Source: CAZUVM01 sp964623885
GTDB taxonomy: Bacteria; Verrucomicrobiota; Verrucomicrobiia; Limisphaerales; UBA8199
DNA: 64,000 nt
Reading direction: 5' to 3'
NCBI GenBank assembly: GCA_964623885.1
Contig: CAZUVM010000217.1
Location: 1 to 64,000 of the forward strand
This document shows positions 58,515 through 64,000 of the stretch, piece by piece; within the stretch, counting starts at the first letter, position 1, and each line of letters starts with the position of its first letter. The translations under genes and the position numbers were made by a program. A model generated the notes under the pieces. The model was not told where the DNA came from, ran no database searches, and worked only from the letters and a program-made list of their open reading frames with translations.

Positions 58515-59480
58515 ATGTATAAAGTAGTAGGCGTAGATGGCAAAGAGTACGGCCCGATTAGTCTCGATCAATTAAGGCAATGGATCGCTCAGGGCCGTGT
58601 AAACGCCCAAACCCGCGTGCAGGAGGTCGGCACGACGATCTGGAAAACTGCCGCCGACTTCCCCGAGCTGTTCGCGGTGCTCGGCCAGTCCACGCCCGCT
58701 GCGCCACCGGTCGTAACGCCCGGCCCAATTCCTGTCACCGGTGCACCGGGCAGGACCGGACTTGCCACGGCCAGCCTGGCCCTGGGTATCTTATCTTTCT
58801 TTACGTGTTTCGCTACCGGGATCCCGGCAATTATTTGCGGTCATATTGCCTATGGCCGCGCCCGGAGAGCCCCAGGCGAATACGGCGGCTCCGGGATGGC
58901 TTTGGCAGGACTGATCATGGGTTACGCCTGCCTCGTGTTGCTGTTGTTTATCGGTGTGCCAGCCGCGATGCTCATGCCGGCGTTATCGCGCGCCAAAGAT
59001 CGCGCTCAGCGGATCAACTGCATGAACAATCTGAAACAGATTGGAGTCGCTTTCAGGATATGGGCATTGGACCACAACGACCAATTCCCGTTTAATGTCA
59101 GCACTAACCAGGCCGGAACTCTGGAAATGTGCGCCCTGGGAGCGGACGGTTTTGATCAGAACGCGGCCGTGCATTTCATGACCCTCTCGAACGAGCTAAT
59201 GACAACTCACGTACTGATATGCGTGGGCGATCCAGTCAAACAGCTAGCGGCGGACTTTCAGCAATTGCAGGCGGCCAACGTGAGCTACCAGTTGCGAACT
59301 GGGACGAATGTGACCGAGAGCACCCCGCAACAGATCCTTGCCATTTGCCCCATCCACCACAATGCGCTCTTTTGTGACGGTTCGGTTCAAGCCATGACTG
59401 CTGAGCGTTTGGCTCATGCGTTGAACCAGCAGCCACGAAACTACCCGCCTGCGCCTGCTGAGAAAGCGCTCACCCCCTAG
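58515..59480 (+). CDS. GYF_2/DUF4190 membrane protein fused to a prepilin-like domain
   Basis: A 321-residue protein with three recognisable parts. An N-terminal GYF_2 (DUF4339-like) domain: MYKVVGVDGKEYGPISLDQLRQWIAQGRVNAQTRV, about 1-45. A DUF4190-like double-helix hairpin: LATASLALGILSFFTCFATGIPAIICGHIAYGRARRAP ... GMALAGLIMGYACLVLLLFIGVP, about 85-145. A C-terminal domain like that of H-X9-DG prepilins: LSRAKDRAQRINCMNNLKQIGVAFRIWALDHNDQFP, about 158-195, and H-H-N-A-L-F-C-D-G near 282-290. The prepilin-like part therefore lies after transmembrane helices instead of after its own cleavable leader. Cytoplasmic GYF domains bind proline-rich peptides. Function unknown. Confidence 0.8.
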   Translation: MYKVVGVDGKEYGPISLDQLRQWIAQGRVNAQTRVQEVGTTIWKTAADFPELFAVLGQSTPAAPPVVTPGPIPVTGAPGRTGLATASLALGILSFFTCFATGIPAIICGHIAYGRARRAPGEYGGSGMALAGLIMGYACLVLLLFIGVPAAMLMPALSRAKDRAQRINCMNNLKQIGVAFRIWALDHNDQFPFNVSTNQAGTLEMCALGADGFDQNAAVHFMTLSNELMTTHVLICVGDPVKQLAADFQQLQAANVSYQLRTGTNVTESTPQQILAICPIHHNALFCDGSVQAMTAERLAHALNQQPRNYPPAPAEKALTP

Positions 59481-59488
59481 CGGCGCGT

Positions 59489-60772
59489 GTGAGCCAGGTC
59501 ATCCAAATCGCTTTAACCGGCGCCGGCATGTTCGGTGGAGACGTTCACCTGCGAACGTACGCCGGTCTGCAGCTCGCCGGCATCGCGCCGCAGCTCAGCC
59601 GCATCGGCTTGGACAATTGGGCACGCGAATTCGCTTCAATCCAGTTTGAATTGGTTGCCGTCGGCACACGCACGCCGGCGTCCGCGCGTCGCGGTGTAAA
59701 AAAGTTTCGGGATTGGACCGGACACTCACCACGCGCGTATTCCGGCGAACGGCCCTGGGAAAATATCCTGCAGGATTTCCCGAAGCTGGATGTGATGGCG
59801 GTGGCTACTCCAGACCATCTTCATACGGATGTGATTCTGCCAGCCCTGCGCGCCAGGGCCCACGTGTTGACCGAAAAGCCCATGTGCCTTGATCTGAATG
59901 AAGCCGACCGGATCATCGAACTCGCCAATCGTCAAAACCGGATTGTCGCGGTGGACATGCACAAACGCTACGACCCCGACCATCGCCAAATTCGCGACGA
60001 ACTGTGCAAGCGGATCGGCACTCCCCTATACGGCTCCGCGTATCTGGAAGAGCCGATTGAAGTGTCGACCAGCACCTTCAAATGGGTCGAGAAAAGTGAC
60101 CCGTTCACGTACGTCGGGACGCACTGGGTCGATTTGATTTACCACTACTATCGCAGTAAGCCCGTTTCACTTACCGCGGTTGGCCAGAAGAAACGGCTGC
60201 TCCGAGATGGCATTGATGCTTATGACGCGGTCCAGGTCCGAGTCGATTTCGACAACGGCATGAGCATCAATTTCCACAACAACTGGATCACACCGTCGGA
60301 TTTTGAAGGGCCGGTGAACCAGGGACATGAAATCGTGGGCACCGCCGGGAAGATTGAGAGCGACCAGCAATACCGCGGTTTGCGCTGGTGGTGCCAGGGC
60401 GAGGGAAGCCGCACGGCTAACAATCATTTCACGCGCGACGTGCCTCGGCCAGGCAGCCCGCCGGGATATGTGGGGTATGGCGTGGATAGCCTGATAGCCG
60501 GACTGGCTGCGATCTGCCGAATGAAATTCTTCGGAGCCAAACGCGAAGCGCTGACAGAGTTATATCCGACCGCTGAAGACGCGCGCATAACCGTCGCGAT
60601 TGTGCATGCCGCGCGGATCGTTCGGGATTTAAATTTCAAATACCTCGCTGCCGGCAAAGGCGCATGCGTCTCCGCCCGTTTTGGACCTGACGGGATAACA
60701 ATCGTGGATCCCAATCGTGTCGATGAGGGCGCTAGTGCAGTCTTTGAAAGGATCTATAATCGTCCTCTCTAG
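59489..60772 (+). CDS. Gfo/Idh/MocA family oxidoreductase
   Basis: A 427-residue NAD(P)-dependent sugar-type dehydrogenase. The Rossmann domain opens with IQIALTGAGMFGGDVHLRTY (an unusual G-A-G-M-F-G), followed by MAVATPDHLHTDVILPALRARAHVLTEKPMCLDL, with the catalytic Lys in EKP (about residue 130). The C-terminal substrate-binding domain has the H in GTHWVDLIYHYY and a TVAIVHAARIVRDL helix. GTG at 59489 starts 8 nt after the upstream stop, so the two may share a transcript. Substrate unknown. Usual length is 340-430. Confidence 0.9.
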   Translation: MSQVIQIALTGAGMFGGDVHLRTYAGLQLAGIAPQLSRIGLDNWAREFASIQFELVAVGTRTPASARRGVKKFRDWTGHSPRAYSGERPWENILQDFPKLDVMAVATPDHLHTDVILPALRARAHVLTEKPMCLDLNEADRIIELANRQNRIVAVDMHKRYDPDHRQIRDELCKRIGTPLYGSAYLEEPIEVSTSTFKWVEKSDPFTYVGTHWVDLIYHYYRSKPVSLTAVGQKKRLLRDGIDAYDAVQVRVDFDNGMSINFHNNWITPSDFEGPVNQGHEIVGTAGKIESDQQYRGLRWWCQGEGSRTANNHFTRDVPRPGSPPGYVGYGVDSLIAGLAAICRMKFFGAKREALTELYPTAEDARITVAIVHAARIVRDLNFKYLAAGKGACVSARFGPDGITIVDPNRVDEGASAVFERIYNRPL

Positions 60773-60776
60773 TGCT

Positions 60777-60795
60777 GTGTAAAAGTTACACTTTT
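60777..60795 (+). terminator. Possible intrinsic terminator after the oxidoreductase gene
   Basis: GTGTAA-AAG-TTACAC followed by TTTT. Stem is 6 bp and AT-rich, so weak. It lies 5 bp after the stop. Confidence 0.45.
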
Positions 60796-60810
60796 GCGAC
60801 TGGTCGCACG

Positions 60811-60859
60811 CTCGCTCTCCCTCTCCTCCTCGGGAGGAGAGGGCCGGGGTGAGGAGGCC
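60811..60859. repeat. Family H palindrome
   Basis: Perfect stem CTCTCCTCC-TCG-GGAGGAGAG (60821-60841), followed by ggccggggtgaggagg. It lies between the convergent oxidoreductase and outer-membrane protein genes and could end transcription from both sides. A worn half copy is at 23200. Confidence 0.85.
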
Positions 60860-60901
60860 ATTGTAAACACATCTCTGTTACACCTCACCAGCTCGGCCCC
60901 T

Positions 60902-61585
60902 TCAGAAACTGCTCGTGAAAACGAGACAAACCGAGTGCATCTGGATTGGGCCTGTGCTGACATTGAAGTGGTACCAGTCCCACCATTCCACATCAAAGTT
61001 CTGCGGCTCCGTGGCTAGAAACCGGTAAACTACGCCGATGCTCGAATGGCCGTTGAAGCGGTAACGCAGACCGGCAAAGGCCTGAAAACCCAACACAAAA
61101 TCCGAGCCGCTGCCGTCGGGCTCGTAATAGTAACCGCTATCTCCGAAGGTGAGAAAGCTGGCAACTCCACCAATGCCTCCGCCGGCATAGGGAAGCCAAT
61201 GCCCGGAGTTTGGGTACTCCAGAGTCACCTGCGCCATCATCGGCATCTGGAACAACGTGGTGTCGTGATAGGAGAAACCGCCAAACGAATCGACCGAGTT
61301 GAAGGTGAAACCCAGCTCGGGGCCCACCATGAGCCAGCGGGTCACCCGGTAGCCGAAACCGAGATCCATTTGGAACCCCGGCGAGAGTTCCAGCTTTCCG
61401 CTCGCCGGTCCGGCGAATTCCCTGAGTTCCGTGCTCGCGCCAAACGTCCCGCCCATGTCCACCCAGCCTCTCCACCTCCGTCCCGCCTCAAAGTCCACCC
61501 CCGGTTCCGCCTCACAGACCAAACACACCGCGGCGATGATGCCGGTCACCCACGACTTGCTCCCCCAGAATTCTGGAGTTTTCAT
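60902..61585 (-). CDS. Outer-membrane beta-barrel protein
   Basis: A 227-residue protein with a signal-like N-terminus (MKTPEFWGSKSWVTGIIAAVCLVCEA). The mature part shows alternating hydrophobic strands ending in aromatic residues: WRGWVDMGGTFGAS, GFQMDLGFGYRVTRWLMVGPELGFTF, PMMAQVTLEYPN, WLPYAGGGIGGVASFLTF, FVLGFQAFAGLRYRFN, IGVVYRFLA, MHSVCLVFTSSF. It ends in Phe, the usual BamA recognition residue. Resembles an 8-stranded barrel (OmpA/OmpW/outer-membrane beta-barrel family). ATG at 61585 has GGAAGG 9 nt upstream; the ATG at 61594 lies too close to it. Confidence 0.85.
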   Translation of the reverse strand: MKTPEFWGSKSWVTGIIAAVCLVCEAEPGVDFEAGRRWRGWVDMGGTFGASTELREFAGPASGKLELSPGFQMDLGFGYRVTRWLMVGPELGFTFNSVDSFGGFSYHDTTLFQMPMMAQVTLEYPNSGHWLPYAGGGIGGVASFLTFGDSGYYYEPDGSGSDFVLGFQAFAGLRYRFNGHSSIGVVYRFLATEPQNFDVEWWDWYHFNVSTGPIQMHSVCLVFTSSF

Positions 61586-61724
61586 ACGCTGCATCCTTCC
61601 GTGGCGGGCTTTAGTTGCCGCCAGCGCCGGCGCCCGCCGTTTCCGGCAATGGCGGATGCTACGCTGGACTTAAGAGTAACACTCCTTCGCTTGACAATGA
61701 AATCGAAAATTTTTTGAGATCATC

Positions 61725-61754
61725 AAAAAAACAAGACGCGCATTGCTGCGCGCC
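61725..61754 (-). terminator. Rho-independent terminator of the cytochrome gene
   Basis: On the minus strand: CGCGCA-GCAA-TGCGCG stem-loop (61737-61752, extended by one G-U pair) followed by TCTTGTTTTTTT. It lies 34 nt past the cytochrome stop. The best intrinsic terminator I see in the window. Confidence 0.85.
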
Positions 61755-61787
61755 TTTCAGGCTAATCCCCACTCTTCCAGGACGGCG

Positions 61788-62360
61788 TCATTCAAAGCTT
61801 GTCGGGCCCTGAGGCGGAACCGGCTCCGGCACGCGGTTGCTTACCGGCGGGATGGTCCGAAGATATGCGTAGACGGCCTTCAAATCTTCATCGGTCATCT
61901 GCCCGAAGTTCTGCCACGGCATCGGCGGCAACAGATCCCGAGCAACGCCGAAATGCTTTCCCGTGCGCAAGGTTTTGATGAACATGTCTTCGGTCCAAAT
62001 CCCCAACCCGGTGTTTTGATCGGGTGTCAGATTCGCCGAAAAGCTAATGCCCCACGGCCCGGACCAGGCCGTCATGCTTCCCATGGTCGCGAACCATGGA
62101 CCAGGCGTCAGTTTGGGCGGAGGCGGAAAGTTGGCATCGGCAGGATGGCCGGACAGAAAGCGTGTCACGTCCGGCTCCGGTCCCTTTGGTCCCATCTTGA
62201 TCGGCGTGTGGCAATCCGAACAGCCGATGACGGTCACGAGGTATTTTCCCCGCGCCACTTTGGCAGCTTTCGCGTCTCGAGGAGATTTCGCGGCCAGAAC
62301 CATTCCGGCCAATGGCAGCGCCAGGGCGGCGCAAAGTATTACAGGTATCTTCGATTTCAT
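61788..62360 (-). CDS. Secreted c-type cytochrome
   Basis: A 190-residue periplasmic protein. Signal peptide MKSKIPVILCAALALPLAGMVLAA (1-24). One heme-binding motif CSDCH (about 47-51) in GKYLVTVIGCSDCHTPIKMGPKG. Axial Met candidates are in LLPPMPWQNFGQMTDEDLKAVYAYLRTIPP (about 147-175). The arrangement matches single-heme cytochromes of diverse electron transfer chains, often fused or adjacent to dehydrogenases; none is next to it here. It is followed by a strong terminator at 61725-61754, so it is transcribed alone. Confidence 0.9.
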   Translation of the reverse strand: MKSKIPVILCAALALPLAGMVLAAKSPRDAKAAKVARGKYLVTVIGCSDCHTPIKMGPKGPEPDVTRFLSGHPADANFPPPPKLTPGPWFATMGSMTAWSGPWGISFSANLTPDQNTGLGIWTEDMFIKTLRTGKHFGVARDLLPPMPWQNFGQMTDEDLKAVYAYLRTIPPVSNRVPEPVPPQGPTSFE

Positions 62361-62408
62361 TTTGGTATCGTTGCGGTTGAGTGTTTATGTGTTCAGAACG
62401 GTTCAATT

Positions 62409-62828
62409 TCACGAAAGCAGACTACGGACAAATCCAAGGAAATGGTGCCAGTTGCCGGCGGCTTGGAGGAGCGTTAGGCTTTCCTTCGCAAGTAGCCCCA
62501 TGCATAGGAGTGCCAATAGTGCGTAGATCCAATTCTCCTGGCGCTCACCTGCCGGTGATGGCAATCGCGGCTTGACTGAATCAGCACGCGCCGAAATCTT
62601 CGCCTGCTTCTTTGTAGAGCTCCACGAGGCCAACTCGGCCTGGCGCAATGCTTTGAGGTAAGCCCTATTTTGGATCAAGACGGGGATGCGTAGGGCACCA
62701 ACGGCTGCGGCCGCGGAGTGTCCTTGACGAGCCGGCTTTTGCAGCGAGAATGAAGGTATAAGCCTTTTGGATTGAGGAGCGCGCGGTGTCGCGTTCTCTC
62801 TCGGCGGGCAATTCAAATTGAGTTTCAT
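62409..62828 (-). CDS. Small C-terminally anchored membrane protein, unknown function
   Basis: I recall a similar family from Verrucomicrobia but cannot name a function. 139 residues from ATG 62828: basic, Pro-rich N-terminus (MKLNLNCPPRENATP), the conserved-looking middle LRIPVLIQNRAYLKALRQAELASW (about 68-91) and a C-terminal transmembrane helix (ENWIYALLALLCMGLLAKESLTLL, about 100-125). It starts 6 bp from the divergent PAS gene. It could be an inner-membrane accessory of that sensor (inference). 48 bp separate its stop from the cytochrome gene's start on the same strand. Confidence 0.65.
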   Translation of the reverse strand: MKLNLNCPPRENATPRAPQSKRLIPSFSLQKPARQGHSAAAAVGALRIPVLIQNRAYLKALRQAELASWSSTKKQAKISARADSVKPRLPSPAGERQENWIYALLALLCMGLLAKESLTLLQAAGNWHHFLGFVRSLLS

Positions 62829-62834
62829 GGGCAA

Positions 62835-64000
62835 ATGACTAACTCGGCGGGCGAAGTTGGTAAATGGACCGAAAGGTCCACTGCGGCCACGGGCGAATCG
62901 GTGCAGGATCCTTCCATGTTCGAACTGCTGTTTGAGCGCAGCGCGGATGCGATCTGGCTGTACGACCCCCGCGCCGGCGTCTTTGTGGATTGCAACCAGG
63001 CCGCAGTCGATTTATTGCGCGCTGGCAATAAGGAGCAGCTGCTTCAGACTAGACCGGAGGAGCTGTCGCCCTTGCGGCAGCCCGACGGCACTTTGTCGCG
63101 AGACAAGGCCGCGGAAGTGACGGATCTGTCGGCGCGATATGGCGGGTATCGATTCGAATGGGTCGTCAGGCGCTTCGATGGCAAAGAAGTCCCGCTCGAA
63201 GTCTTGTCGACGCCGATCCCGGTGCATGGCGAAAACATTTACGTCATCGTGTCGCGCGATATCAGTGAGCGGAAGCACGCGGAGAACGCTTTGCTCGATA
63301 GCCAACGCCTGCTGGCTTCCATTGCGGATAATATTTCCGAGGCGATTTATCGGAGCGGACCAGACCACCAATTGATCTTTGTCAACCAGGCTTACCTGAA
63401 ACTTTTTGGTTACAGCTCACTGACCGAAGTGCAGGGGCTGCCTCGGGAACAATTGTATGCTGAACCTCGGACGCGCATGAACCTGCTGGATTTACTGGCA
63501 CGCGACGGCGCCTTCAGTCATCAGGAAGTCGAGTATATGCGCAAAGACGGCTCTCGCTTTTGGGGCCTCAGCAGCGGCAGGATGATCTGGGACTCGCAAA
63601 CCGGCCAGCCTTCCTACCAGGTCGGCACGATTACCGATATCACCGCACGGAAGAAGGATGAGGCCGAAATCCGAAGACTTAACCAGTCACTCGAGCGGCG
63701 AATCAACGAACGCACGGCGGAGTTGACGGCCAGCGAAGCACGTTTCCGCGCGCTGGTCGAACACGCACCGGAAGCGATAGTCGTCTTCGACGGAGAGACC
63801 GGCCGCTTCCTGTTCGGAAACGAGCACGCTTGCCGGATTTACGGCGTAAGCGCCGAGGCGTTGACGCGTTTGACCCCCGCAGACGTCAGCCCGGAATACC
63901 AGCCTAACGGCCGCCGTTCCGGCGAGTTCGCCCTGGAACAGATGCGGGCCGCGCTCGCCGGGCAGACTCCCGTTGTCCAATGGCTTCACCGCCATTCTTC
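62835..64000 (+). CDS. Multi-PAS sensor protein, 3' end beyond the window
   Basis: Open from ATG 62835 to the right edge, at least 388 residues and no stop. PAS 1 about 32-150 (MFELLFERSADAIWLYDPRAG ... SRDISERKHAEN), PAS 2 about 160-275 (SIADNISEAIYRSGPDHQLIFVNQAYLKLFGY ... ITDITARKKDEAE), a coiled segment with RLNQSLERRINERTAEL, and a third PAS from about 300 (ALVEHAPEAIVVFDGETG ... EHACRIYGV). Almost certainly a histidine kinase or diguanylate cyclase; the output domain is not in view. The phrase ERINERTAEL-type linker is common before PAS repeats in hybrid kinases. Six bp separate it from the divergent small membrane protein gene. Confidence 0.9.
   Translation, partial: MTNSAGEVGKWTERSTAATGESVQDPSMFELLFERSADAIWLYDPRAGVFVDCNQAAVDLLRAGNKEQLLQTRPEELSPLRQPDGTLSRDKAAEVTDLSARYGGYRFEWVVRRFDGKEVPLEVLSTPIPVHGENIYVIVSRDISERKHAENALLDSQRLLASIADNISEAIYRSGPDHQLIFVNQAYLKLFGYSSLTEVQGLPREQLYAEPRTRMNLLDLLARDGAFSHQEVEYMRKDGSRFWGLSSGRMIWDSQTGQPSYQVGTITDITARKKDEAEIRRLNQSLERRINERTAELTASEARFRALVEHAPEAIVVFDGETGRFLFGNEHACRIYGVSAEALTRLTPADVSPEYQPNGRRSGEFALEQMRAALAGQTPVVQWLHRHS

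Noticed and set aside
61046..61717. 223-codon + strand frame opposite the outer-membrane protein
   Set aside because: The minus-strand protein has a signal, beta-strand pattern and terminal Phe; the + strand product is Arg/His-rich without motifs.

Overview
The window is chromosomal DNA of a GC-rich, Gram-negative bacterium of the phylum Verrucomicrobiota. The partial 16S rRNA at the left edge contains, on the + strand at 12-29, GCTGCCACCCGTAGGTGT, which I recall as the target of the Verrucomicrobia-specific probe EUB338-III. The gene content fits: H-X9-DG-type prepilins, LPS-type sugar transferases, an outer-membrane beta-barrel, and many dispersed hairpin repeats of the kind I remember from Pedosphaera-like genomes (genus-level placement is inference).

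Layout. 1-1.1 kb: 5' part of 16S rRNA (minus strand) with its leader and a good sigma70-type promoter; the leader holds a four-copy 11-bp tandem repeat. 1.1-10.3 kb: a methyltransferase, a MalK-type ABC ATPase, a PEGA lipoprotein, a long U32-family protein and a Prc-type protease. 10.3-12.4 kb: decayed REP-associated transposase (RAYT) with hairpin repeats and a DUF1460 amidase-like protein. 12.4-17.3 kb: a minus-strand run of a TolB/PD40-repeat secreted protein and two prepilin-like proteins. 17.8-23.2 kb: a NarL-type histidine kinase and response regulator, then a prolyl oligopeptidase. 23.3-41.6 kb: a surface polysaccharide locus with three DegT/DnrJ/EryC1 aminotransferases, two MsbA-like half-transporters, a GT9 heptosyltransferase-like enzyme, two GT2 and three GT4-type transferases, a sugar epimerase/dehydratase, a NeuD/PglD-like acyltransferase, an AsnB-type amidotransferase and a small Phd/YefM-like protein. 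41.6-46.7 kb: LysM-TPR lipoprotein, HD-domain protein, a second RAYT flanked by its own hairpins, RNase HII, a TPR membrane protein. 46.9-50.8 kb: MacA-like fusion protein and two FtsX-type permeases without an ATPase. 51.3-57.7 kb: glutamate synthase gltB and gltD. 57.8-64 kb: AMMECR1 protein, a GYF_2/DUF4190/prepilin-like fusion, a Gfo/Idh/MocA oxidoreductase, an outer-membrane barrel, a cytochrome c, a small membrane protein and a multi-PAS protein cut by the right edge.

The most unusual signal is the repeats. At least eight families of short hairpin-forming or compositionally odd repeats fill nearly every intergenic gap (called A-H here). Family A (GGGACGCCG-loop-CGGCGTCCC) occurs only between 1 and 21 kb, next to a dead RAYT. 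Family C (GGGGACG-TCT-CGTCCCC) brackets a near-intact RAYT at 43 kb. Elements of this kind also lie in frame inside at least three, probably four, protein-coding genes (methyltransferase, ABC ATPase, AsnB, and probably the U32 protein), adding about 15-25 residues each. Several genes end inside or directly against a repeat. This looks like an active history of small palindromic elements that insert into genes and are tolerated as peptide.
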